Origin: Thioploca ingrica
GTDB lineage: Bacteria; Pseudomonadota; Gammaproteobacteria; Beggiatoales; Beggiatoaceae
NCBI GenBank assembly: GCA_000828835.1
Contig: AP014633.1
Span: forward strand, 4,402,001 to 4,466,000
DNA length: 64,000 nt
Direction: 5' to 3'
The first letter of the stretch is position 1. Every line of letters begins with the position of its first letter. Below, piece by piece: positions 9,530 to 17,689 of this stretch. The notes under the pieces were generated by a model. It did no database searches, was not told the DNA's origin, and saw only the letters and a list, made by a program, of their open reading frames with translations. The position numbers were made by a program, and so were the translations under genes.

Positions 9530-10747
9530 CTACTTCTCCCCACCCATTTCCGCCTCACAAACCCGCTCAACCCTCATTTGCGTTGGGCATTTAAACGAAT
9601 TCACCGGATACGGCAAAAAGCGTATCTCCCCTTTAACCAGGATAGGGACTGACCCAGCCTTCTTACGATCTTGAACACTCTGGTGGAGTTGTGCACCTTC
9701 AGGGAGAAGCCGATCCTCGCATTCACTGCCCGTATTCGCAGGAGAATCGCATATTGAGCAATGCGCTAATCCTTTGGCGTTTTCTTTCACTTGAGGAAGC
9801 GTATTGAATGGGTAACTCTTAGCGAGCAAGCCGAGCATCCAGTTTAATGAAATACCGGGAAGTTCATTGGAATCCTCGTAACCGCTGCCAACATCCGCAT
9901 GGGCCCCTGGAAACCACATTTCATCTATCTTCGTGTATGCTGGATTGATGGCTGGGCAAACAAGCAATGGTTTGAATTTACTCCGTTTCTCGTCTAAAGA
10001 GACGGCATGGGCGATTTGGCGAATTACCGGATATGAATCGGATTTATATCGTTCCCCTTTTGAGACAAGAGGCAAGAAGGATAGCCACTTTTTAACGAAA
10101 CCTCTTTTCTCTTTACAAACATCAAAATTTTTGAAAGACGACCCTGGAACTGTATCCCAAACACCTAAAAAAGTGATTTCCGCTGATTGCATCTCTAGCT
10201 TGAATTTATTTTTAATTTCGTTTGCCAATACCGGGGGTTGTCCAGGTTTCCATGAAGTCCACTGATTTAAATAATCTTCGTCACTTTTATCCTTTGTCCA
10301 ATCCAAGATCTTATTCCAGATTCCCACGCGCTTCTTCTCGTCTGTTTCTTCAATAGAGGTTACTGGCACACCTACGTAAGCCAGAAATCCAGCCAGAGAG
10401 CGAGCTTCGTGTGCACCTCTGCTGAATCCAAACAGGTAGATGTCATCGCCAGGATTGTAATGACTTGCGATGAAATCGTAACCTTTTAAAATGCGATCTT
10501 GCATGCCCAGTCCAAGTGCCTTCTCGGTAAGTTCACGCCACGGTGAATTATCAATACTGCCAACGCCCTCTATGTAAAGAGCGGTCGTTTGAGGGTCGTT
10601 GTTTTCGAGTAGCTTAAATAATCGCCATACATTCGTCCCAGATTTAGGATTGTTGGTAGTGCCATCCAGAAAAACAAAGAGGCTTTTATGCTGATTGGGG
10701 TTGCCGGCTAGTTGTAGCACTTCTCCAGCAGAAGATAAGGTGTTCAT
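9530..10747 (-). CDS. DUF2235 alpha/beta-hydrolase (Tle1-like phospholipase family)
   Basis: 405 residues. The N-terminal strand LFVFLDGTTNNP is the DUF2235 opening motif, and the serine elbow is FGFSRGAHEARSLAGFL (about 105-120, GxSxG). A catalytic Asp (GVWDTVP, about 200) and His (PGAHADVGSGY, about 280) follow, completing a plausible Ser-Asp-His triad. The family contains type VI secretion lipase effectors (Tle1) and uncharacterised hydrolases. No VgrG, Hcp, PAAR or immunity gene is adjacent, so an effector role is not supported here. It is part of the insert between the two glmS ends. There is no signal peptide. Confidence 0.85.
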   Translation of the reverse strand: MNTLSSAGEVLQLAGNPNQHKSLFVFLDGTTNNPKSGTNVWRLFKLLENNDPQTTALYIEGVGSIDNSPWRELTEKALGLGMQDRILKGYDFIASHYNPGDDIYLFGFSRGAHEARSLAGFLAYVGVPVTSIEETDEKKRVGIWNKILDWTKDKSDEDYLNQWTSWKPGQPPVLANEIKNKFKLEMQSAEITFLGVWDTVPGSSFKNFDVCKEKRGFVKKWLSFLPLVSKGERYKSDSYPVIRQIAHAVSLDEKRSKFKPLLVCPAINPAYTKIDEMWFPGAHADVGSGYEDSNELPGISLNWMLGLLAKSYPFNTLPQVKENAKGLAHCSICDSPANTGSECEDRLLPEGAQLHQSVQDRKKAGSVPILVKGEIRFLPYPVNSFKCPTQMRVERVCEAEMGGEK

Positions 10748-11440
10748 ATAGAAAATTAACGTGTTGGTAAATAATTTTGTTAGTTAGTAAGTTAAAATAA
10801 ATGAATTTGTTTATTTTGTGTTGGTTAATAGAGTTGGCAAGCATTTTTTTTGCCAATCATTTGATAATAAATTTTCCCCATAATTAGACTAAATCTGCTG
10901 ATTCAACAACTTAAAATCATTCACCTCCTCGCTATCCCCATTTAGAAGTGACGGGGGAAATTAAAATTATCAACCGCTTTATTGTCATATTTACAACAGA
11001 TAGCTGTCATTCTATAAAGATTAAATCCACTGTATTTCATTAATCGAATTCGAGAAGGTACCGACGTTGCTCAACCCCGAAATTTAGCTAAGTCAGTGAC
11101 GGTTGAATAGTGAAGTATAGCCGGCAGATTCATTGGCAATGAACCACATTTCATTTCAATCATCCCATTCCCATTAGTTGGAGAGGGAATTTTTATCTTT
11201 TTGAGTAAAAAAAACTTTTTCAGGTTGTTGAAGAGTTTATTTTCGAGTATATTCTTTACTTATCTATAAATCTCCTCGATTTTAGAAAAGCTGACTTAAA
11301 CTCAACCAGAAAATTGATATTCGCGTGGGTAAAATAAGCTGAAAATTTTTCCTGATTAGGGAAAAATCACCCTGATAAAGAATCCCTTTCATTGTTTAAA
11401 CTAAGCAACTATTTGTTTTTTCTATTATACGGTACTCAAA
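10748..11440. other. 693-bp intergenic region with glmS remnant
   Basis: No convincing gene. 10748-11050 is AT-rich. The glmS 3'-end copy occupies 11054-11110. 11111-11440 is AT-rich again and should carry the opgG promoter; I see no reliable -35/-10 pair. Confidence 0.6.
11054..11110 (+). pseudogene. Duplicate of the glmS 3' end (right copy)
   Basis: Encodes EGTDVAQPRNLAKSVTVE then TAG, against KGTDVDQPRNLAKSVTVE in the intact gene. Two of the four differences are synonymous third-position changes, so it looks like the end of a once-functional, slightly diverged glmS allele rather than a recent exact duplication. Nothing upstream (before about 11050) resembles glmS. Confidence 0.85.
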
Positions 11441-13009
11441 ATGAAACGTGCTGCATTTTGTTATGTAGGACTGTGGTTAGGATTTAATTTATTCGCATCA
11501 GTAGAACCGCTGACTGCGGCTACCGCAACCGATCCCCAGATTCAGGTCATCGAAGCACCTCAGCAGTTTGGTTTTGCCGAAGTGCGTCGGCGTGCCGAAG
11601 CGATGGCCGCTGAATCTTTTCAAGAAGAACCAGATACCCTCCCAGAATTTTTTCGCACGATTGGTTACGACCAATATCGTGATATCCGGTTTCGTCAAGA
11701 TAAAATGATTTGGTTAAGCGAAGGCTTGCCTTTTGTGTTGCGATGCTTTCATCGCGGGTTTCTGTTTACGCGCCCAGTACACCTTAACCTGATAATCGAT
11801 GGTAAAAGCCAACCGATTAAATTTAGTAAGGATTTGTTTGAGTACGGCCCAACTCAATATACCGGTGAACTTCCAGAAGATTTCGGGTTTGCGGGGATGC
11901 AGATTCTTTATCCACGAGTTCAAGCACAACGTTATGACGAAATTGCTGCCTTTTTAGGAGCGAGTTATTTTCGTGCCGTTGGCCAAAACCAAAATTATGG
12001 TTTGTCCGCTCGTGGTCTAGCGATTGGTAGTGGAAATACCGGTGAGGAATTTCCATTTTTTCGGGAATTTTGGATTGAAAAACCCAATAAAGATACCACG
12101 ACCTTGACTGTTTATGCCTTATTAGACAGTCCGAGTGTGACGGGTGCTTATCGGTTTTTGATCACGCCAGGGAGAGAAACGCGCTTTGAAGTCAAGGTCA
12201 ATCTCTTTTTACGACAAGCAGTGCAAAAATTAGGCATTGCACCGCTGACGAGTATGTATTACCACGGCGAGTTAAGTGAACAGTTCTATGATGATTTCCG
12301 CCCGGAAGTACATGATTCCGATGGGTTATTGTTATCGCTAAGTAGCGGTGAATGGCTATGGCGACCCCTGAATAACCATCCACAGTTACATATTAACCGT
12401 TTCGCTGATGCCCAATTGCGGGGTTTTGGGTTAATGCAACGCGATCATCATTTTAATCATTATCAGGATCTAGAAGCCATGTATCACCGACGTCCCAGTG
12501 CTTGGGTCGAGGTCTTAAACGAGTGGGGTAAAGGTGCAGTCGAATTAGTTGAAATTCCAACAGAAGCCGAACGCAATGATAATATTGTTGCTTTTTGGGT
12601 ACCCGATCCCCCCCCGCAGGCGGGTAGTGAATTAAACTTTGAATACCGTTTAGCCTTTGGCGACGAATATTTAGATCAAGTCCCGGGAGCCTATACTCAA
12701 ACGACTCGTGTCGGTAGGGGTGGTACGGATAGCCGCGAGGATAAAGCTCGTAAATTTATGCTCGACTTTGTGGGTAAATCACTCGAAAAACTATCTCCAG
12801 AAACACCCGTAGAAGCAATCATTTCTAACTCTGCCGGGGAAGTACCTCCAGCAACCACCATTGTGTTGTACAACCCTTATACTAAAGGTCGACGGGTGTT
12901 TTTCGAGTTATTGCCTCATGATGAAGCCAAGGTGGAATTACGCTGTTTCCTGCGCCGTGGTAATAATGTGCTCAGCGAAACTTGGAGTTATCAATGGTTC
13001 AAGAAGTAA
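11441..13009 (+). CDS. opgG: Periplasmic glucan biosynthesis protein
   Basis: 522 residues, MdoG/OpgG family, close to the usual 510-540. A signal peptide (about 1-28, ending LTAATA) directs it to the periplasm, where OpgG processes the beta-1,2 glucan backbone made by OpgH. Family features: FGFAEVRRRAEAMAAE, DLFEYG, YFRAVGQNQNYGLSARGLAI, EFPFFREFWIEKP, and in the C-terminal immunoglobulin-like part HFNHYQDLEAMYHRRPSAWVE. First gene of a tight operon; the next frame begins inside its 3' end. Confidence 0.96.
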   Translation: MKRAAFCYVGLWLGFNLFASVEPLTAATATDPQIQVIEAPQQFGFAEVRRRAEAMAAESFQEEPDTLPEFFRTIGYDQYRDIRFRQDKMIWLSEGLPFVLRCFHRGFLFTRPVHLNLIIDGKSQPIKFSKDLFEYGPTQYTGELPEDFGFAGMQILYPRVQAQRYDEIAAFLGASYFRAVGQNQNYGLSARGLAIGSGNTGEEFPFFREFWIEKPNKDTTTLTVYALLDSPSVTGAYRFLITPGRETRFEVKVNLFLRQAVQKLGIAPLTSMYYHGELSEQFYDDFRPEVHDSDGLLLSLSSGEWLWRPLNNHPQLHINRFADAQLRGFGLMQRDHHFNHYQDLEAMYHRRPSAWVEVLNEWGKGAVELVEIPTEAERNDNIVAFWVPDPPPQAGSELNFEYRLAFGDEYLDQVPGAYTQTTRVGRGGTDSREDKARKFMLDFVGKSLEKLSPETPVEAIISNSAGEVPPATTIVLYNPYTKGRRVFFELLPHDEAKVELRCFLRRGNNVLSETWSYQWFKK

Positions 13010-13473
13010 TGACGTTAGTTGCACCGGTCTCATTGGAAGTAGCAACTAAACGAATTGCTCATTACTTACGAGCGAGTGGGTTACCCGAATCGCTGGTGTT
13101 GGAATGGACGACTGAACTCGTAGCGGCACAACCTGAACCAGAAAAAGTGAATTTACCGGGATTACTGATGACTGCCTCTCGACGATTAGATGCCTGGTTG
13201 GCGGAAAATTTATCGCTCTCTCCCAACGACAGTCGATCTTTGCTAGCGATTCGGGCCCAATTACCCCGTTGGCAAAACCAAACTAACTGGCCGACGCAAT
13301 TTGCTATTTGGCAAACTGCGCCCGCTCGACTGAGGGCTACCCCACCGCCAGCAGAATTATCGATGCCAATTCAAGTCATTGCCTTGCGTTCACTCCGACG
13401 CTTCCTCACGACGGCTTGTTACCACTGTTTACCCATGGGGCAAAGGGTACTGACTTGGCTACGGGGGCTTTAA
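12994..13473 (+). CDS. Small protein between opgG and opgH, possible detached OpgH N-terminal domain
   Basis: 159 residues from the ATG preceded by GGAG 7 nt upstream; the last 16 bp of opgG overlap it and opgH begins 2 bp after it. No recognised family. It is helical, with Leu-rich and Arg-rich runs (VATKRIAHYLRASGLPESLV, SLRRFLTTACYHCLPMGQRV). Classical OpgH has a cytoplasmic N-terminal extension of roughly 140 residues before the first membrane segment. The OpgH here lacks it, and this gene occupies exactly that place and length. Equivalence is inference from position; I cannot show sequence homology. Confidence 0.7.
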   Translation: MVQEVMTLVAPVSLEVATKRIAHYLRASGLPESLVLEWTTELVAAQPEPEKVNLPGLLMTASRRLDAWLAENLSLSPNDSRSLLAIRAQLPRWQNQTNWPTQFAIWQTAPARLRATPPPAELSMPIQVIALRSLRRFLTTACYHCLPMGQRVLTWLRGL

Positions 13474-13474
13474 G

Positions 13475-15538
13475 ATGAAAACCTTTGAATACTGTGGCCT
13501 AATTTCACCCTGGCGACGGATCGTCTTTTTTACTTTGGTGGGAATAACTACGTTATTTGCGCTCGCCTTACTCACTAGTGTTTATCAGAAAGAAGGGTTA
13601 AATCCACTGGAGATCGGTTTATTGCTGTTGTACGCCGTACTGATGCTCTGGATTTGCCTGTCTTTTTGGACGGCTACCTTAGGTTTTATTATTCAATGGC
13701 GCCAATCGGATCGCTTTGCGGTTCACACCACGGCGGGTAAAGCGCCGCTACCCCAAAATGGCCGTACCGCTTTGATCATGCCCATTTATAATGAAGATCC
13801 GCATCGGGTATTTGCGGGGGTACGCGCCATTTGCGACGACTTGATCGCCACTGGACAACATCAACATTTTGATTATTATGTGTTGAGCAATACACTTGAT
13901 CCTGAACTGTGGATTGAAGAAGAACTGCGTTGGCAACAATTGCGCCAAGAGTTGAATGAGACTATCCACGTTTATTATCGTAACCGCCTGAACAACAGTG
14001 AACGCAAAGTCGGGAATATCAAAGATTTTTGTACTCGATGGGGTGGTCACTACCGTTATGCCATTGTGTTGGATGCGGATAGTTTGATAAGCGGAACAAC
14101 CCTGGTCGATATGGTGCGGATCATGGAAAATAACCCGTGTGTAGGGCTATTGCAGGTACCGCCCGTCCCGATTGGCAAGGAATCGCTGTTTGCACGCATT
14201 TTACAATTTTCGATGAATGTCTATGGGCCCATTTTTACGGCTGGTCTGAATTTCTGGCAACTCGCCGAAGGCAATTCTTGGGGACATAACTTGATTTTCC
14301 GAGTGAGAGCTTTTACTGAACAGTGTGGACTGCCCCGATTACCGGGAAGTGAACCGTTTGGGGGTGAAATTCTCAGCCATGACTTTGTCGAAGCGGCTCT
14401 GTTACGGCGAGGTGGTTGGGAAGTGTGGTTAGCCTATGATTTAGGCGGTAGTTACGAAGAATTGCCACCCACGTTAATTGATTATGCCAAACGTGACCGT
14501 CGCTGGTGTCAAGGGAATCTTCAACATGCTCGGTTGGTATTGGCGCGTGGTTGGCATCCCATCAATCGCCTGCATTTGGCCATGGGCATTATGTCTTATT
14601 TAGCTTCGCCTTTGTGGTTTTTATTTCTACTGTTGACTGGCGTGGATGCCTATACTCGTGCACAGAGTGAACCGGCGTATTTCTTTGGTTATACTTTGTT
14701 TCCGGTTTGGCCAGAATCTTATACGGTAGAAATGATCACGGTATTACTCGTTACCCTAGCGATGCTGTTTTTACCCAAGGGATTAGCGTTACTCCTACTA
14801 TTTCGCCAACCGGAAACAGTGGCTTATTATGGCGGTGCAGTCAAAGCGAGTCTCAGTATGGCGTTAGAAACACTGACCTCGCTGTTAATCGCACCCATTC
14901 TGATGTTGTTTCAAACCAAGTTTGTCATGGCCATTTTATTACGCCGCAGCATTAATTGGTCCAATCAGCGCCGCGCTGATCACCAAACCGGTTTGTTAGA
15001 AGCTTTATCGACCCATGGTGGGCAAACTTTGTTGGGAATCGTCGCGGTTTGGTACAGTTATACTTATGTGAATGACTTTTTCTGGTGGTTTATTCCGGTG
15101 GCTTTAGGTATCGTACTGGCGGTACCGATATCGATACTGCTCAGTAGTTTAAAGCTGGGATTACAAACCCGTCATCATGGCTTGTTTTTGATTCCAGAAG
15201 AAATCCAACCGCCTGAAGTATTAACCCGGTTAGAATATTATTTACAGCAACCCGATACCTTGCCATTATCCCCAGCGAGAAGCCGCTTCCTCCAAGTTAT
15301 CGTAGAACCGTCGGTGTATGCGCTACACGCTTCATTGCTCCCAGAAGTATCTTACAATAAACGCTACCAACACTATTTACAAGGATTGGTTTATCAACTG
15401 TTGGAGGAGGGTCCCAATCGGCTCACTGCGGCAGAAAAACGGGCACTGTTAACCGATTACTCGACCTTGCAAACCTTGCACGGGTTGACCTGGAGCCTAC
15501 CTGGTATGAGCGCAGATTTTGGACGGATGCCAATCTAA
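13475..15538 (+). CDS. opgH: Membrane glucosyltransferase for osmoregulated periplasmic glucans
   Basis: 687 residues, against about 850 in E. coli, shorter at the N terminus. GT2 family enzyme that polymerises glucose from UDP-glucose and exports the chain. Two membrane segments (about 15-37, 45-70), then the catalytic domain: RTALIMPIYNEDPHRVFAG, VLDADS, GHNLIFRVRAF, LSHDFVEAALLRRGGWEVW, and the RRWCQGN motif (QxxRW type) at about 350. Several membrane helices follow (370-580) and a cytoplasmic tail with LFLIPEEIQPP. Its stop overlaps the next start as TAATG, so the peptidase gene is translationally coupled. Confidence 0.95.
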   Translation: MKTFEYCGLISPWRRIVFFTLVGITTLFALALLTSVYQKEGLNPLEIGLLLLYAVLMLWICLSFWTATLGFIIQWRQSDRFAVHTTAGKAPLPQNGRTALIMPIYNEDPHRVFAGVRAICDDLIATGQHQHFDYYVLSNTLDPELWIEEELRWQQLRQELNETIHVYYRNRLNNSERKVGNIKDFCTRWGGHYRYAIVLDADSLISGTTLVDMVRIMENNPCVGLLQVPPVPIGKESLFARILQFSMNVYGPIFTAGLNFWQLAEGNSWGHNLIFRVRAFTEQCGLPRLPGSEPFGGEILSHDFVEAALLRRGGWEVWLAYDLGGSYEELPPTLIDYAKRDRRWCQGNLQHARLVLARGWHPINRLHLAMGIMSYLASPLWFLFLLLTGVDAYTRAQSEPAYFFGYTLFPVWPESYTVEMITVLLVTLAMLFLPKGLALLLLFRQPETVAYYGGAVKASLSMALETLTSLLIAPILMLFQTKFVMAILLRRSINWSNQRRADHQTGLLEALSTHGGQTLLGIVAVWYSYTYVNDFFWWFIPVALGIVLAVPISILLSSLKLGLQTRHHGLFLIPEEIQPPEVLTRLEYYLQQPDTLPLSPARSRFLQVIVEPSVYALHASLLPEVSYNKRYQHYLQGLVYQLLEEGPNRLTAAEKRALLTDYSTLQTLHGLTWSLPGMSADFGRMPI

Positions 15539-16434
15539 TGGCTACTCAACTGTTACCACTTAATTCAGCTGAGCAAGAATCGTTAGCCTATTTGGAATTC
15601 CATATTAAATCGCTGGCGAGCGACGCACGTGGCCGCAATCATCATTTAGGTAACACCTTGATTCCAGCAAGAACTTACATTACCGAACAATTTCAAGCGG
15701 CGGGCTATGAAGTTCTCTTCCAGGAATACTCATTCGCTAACATCACTTACGCTAATATTGAAGTGGAATTATTGGGAAATGAGCACCCGGATGAAATCAT
15801 CGTTATCGGTGCCCATTATGACTCCGTGATTCACTCACCCGGTGCCAATGACAATGCCTCTGGGGTAGCGGCTGTTTTAGAAATAGCCCGATTACTGAAT
15901 AGACAACCCTTATCACGGACAGTCAGATTAGTCGCCTTTGTTAACGAGGAACCGCCTTTCTTTCAAACCGAGGCGATGGGTAGTTTCGTTTATGCCAAAC
16001 GTTCGGCTGCTAGAAAAGAGAATATCGTGGCCATGTTTACCCTAGAAACCATTGGTTATTTCTCTGACGAACCCGGTAGTCAAACCTATCCCCCTCTGGT
16101 GAGTCATTTTTATCCGGATAGGGGTAATTTTATTGCTTTTGTAAGTAATCTCGATTCCCGGCAGTTACTGCAAGAATCAATTCGTATTTTCAAAGAACAG
16201 GCGACAATTCCAGCAGAATCGGCGGCTTTACCGGCTGTCATTCCCGGCGTGGATTGGTCAGATCAATGGTCTTTTTGGCAATGTGGTTATCCTGGTATTA
16301 TGATTACCGATACCGCTATTTACCGTTATCCTTATTATCATACGCCTCAAGATACCCCGGATAAAATTGATTATGAGAAAATGACCCGAGTCGTGATAGG
16401 AGTGCATAAGATGATTGAGAGGTTATTACTTTAG
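15538..16434 (+). CDS. M28 family zinc peptidase
   Basis: 298 residues. Metal-binding motifs of the M28 aminopeptidase/QC-like fold: GAHYDSV (His), PGANDNASGVA (bridging Asp), VNEEPPFF (catalytic Glu-Glu), LETIGYFSDE, and a late His in YYHTPQDTPDKID. There is no signal peptide, so it is probably cytosolic unless exported otherwise. It overlaps opgH by one base (TAATG), which is unusual: M28 peptidases are not part of the classical glucan operon. Substrate unknown. Confidence 0.9.
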   Translation: MATQLLPLNSAEQESLAYLEFHIKSLASDARGRNHHLGNTLIPARTYITEQFQAAGYEVLFQEYSFANITYANIEVELLGNEHPDEIIVIGAHYDSVIHSPGANDNASGVAAVLEIARLLNRQPLSRTVRLVAFVNEEPPFFQTEAMGSFVYAKRSAARKENIVAMFTLETIGYFSDEPGSQTYPPLVSHFYPDRGNFIAFVSNLDSRQLLQESIRIFKEQATIPAESAALPAVIPGVDWSDQWSFWQCGYPGIMITDTAIYRYPYYHTPQDTPDKIDYEKMTRVVIGVHKMIERLLL

Positions 16435-16470
16435 AGGAGCGGGTTTTTAACTATAAATTGACGGCAGTGC

Positions 16471-16560
16471 AGCGGAGGTTGGATTGAACTTGCGAAACCC
16501 AATCTAACCAGGCTTATTTTGCCAACTTTGGTTGGGTTTCGTTAACCCAACCCACAATTA
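16471..16560. repeat. Two adjacent GTTGG/CCAAC hairpins
   Basis: GGTTGGATTG ... CAATCTAACC and TTGGTTGGGTTTCG ... AACCCAACCCA lie between the convergent M28 and DUF3782-like genes. They could act as transcript 3' ends for both strands. Same motif family as 890-920 and 9320-9349. Confidence 0.5.
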
Positions 16561-16595
16561 CTTAACAATAGGTGAGCCAGTTTGTAGCTACCGAC

Positions 16596-17393
16596 TTACT
16601 CCGTCAACTCCACTTCATCGGTGTAAGAATACACGGTAATTTCTAACTTAGCGGCTACTTCTTGAGCTTTTTTATCTACCATGGGAGAAATCACTATCAG
16701 TCGGTGGGCGGTACGTTGATGTCTTCTCTCATAAAATCGGGCTTTACGTTCAAACAGGTACATGTCACCTCGACTCATCGACGATTTAATTTCAGCAATT
16801 AATAACTTCCCATTCCGAATAATCAAATCCAATTCGATTTGGTCTGGGCGACCAAAAACTTCACCCGTATCATCAAACTCGTTGACATGAATCACTTCCA
16901 CCCCGCTGGGAAATTCTTGTAAAATCCCACTAATCGCATTGCGGAAAGTGTCTTCCGAGTGTAAACCCCAACGGGTACCGAGTGCACCGAGCGTTTGATC
17001 ATATTTTTTATCGAGTTTACGAATAGATTCCAGCATTTGGTTAATCACTTGTTGATTGGCTTCCCATTTCCGTTGGCCCTCTTCCCAGCGTTCATCACTT
17101 TTGCGCTCTAGTTCAAGCAACTGGCGCTGATTTTCTTCCCATTTGCGCTGATTTTCTTCCCATTTACGTTGGTTTTCTTCCCATTGACGGGTTTGTTCTT
17201 CTCGTGAGTGGCGGTCTTCTTCAATCTTTTGTTGGATAACCCGCATCATTTGATCAAAGCGGCTTTCCGTGATGGCTTTATCAGCAAACTGGGTGCGTCC
17301 AATATTCAGTACCCATTCCCGCAAGCTACTATCTTGTTGCATCAGTGCGGGCAACTCTTTTAAAATCAATTCTTTAATTTGTTGAGGTTCCAT
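16596..17393 (-). CDS. DUF3782-like coiled-coil protein with PD-(D/E)XK nuclease-like domain
   Basis: 265 residues. Residues about 50-115 form a coiled coil with a 7-residue tandem repeat (KWEENQR three times running, then variants EEGQRKWEANQ). The C-terminal domain (about 140-265) has RPDQIELDLIIRNGKLLIAEIKSSM, the D...ExK arrangement of the restriction-endonuclease fold, followed by LFERKARFYE and RLIVISPMVD. Such proteins are abundant in cyanobacteria and large sulfur bacteria, and their biological role is not known. The three near-identical heptads in DNA (17110-17200) are prone to expansion and contraction. Confidence 0.8.
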   Translation of the reverse strand: MEPQQIKELILKELPALMQQDSSLREWVLNIGRTQFADKAITESRFDQMMRVIQQKIEEDRHSREEQTRQWEENQRKWEENQRKWEENQRQLLELERKSDERWEEGQRKWEANQQVINQMLESIRKLDKKYDQTLGALGTRWGLHSEDTFRNAISGILQEFPSGVEVIHVNEFDDTGEVFGRPDQIELDLIIRNGKLLIAEIKSSMSRGDMYLFERKARFYERRHQRTAHRLIVISPMVDKKAQEVAAKLEITVYSYTDEVELTE

Positions 17394-17689
17394 ATTAAAT
17401 TTCTCATCGTTATATCGGTGACTAAATTGATTATACTGTAGTTTGGGAAATTAAAATGAGCCAACGTACTAATCTAGGTGCTGAAAATGAACCGGTGATG
17501 GATCACTGCTAAATTAAATATTTTATAAATTAATAAGATAAAATCTTTAACAATTTTTGTAAGTAAATAATACGTTTCTGTTAAAAAGGAAACGCTATAC
17601 TTACTAATGGGAAGATATCCACCGGTGGTGGATAATAAGTTTTTTCCTCGTTAACTGGCCTAAAAAAATAACTATGAGGAGCTTTGTTT

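Noticed and set aside
17110..17200. CRISPR-like tandem repeats
   Set aside because: Direct in-frame coding repeats (heptads) with no spacers.
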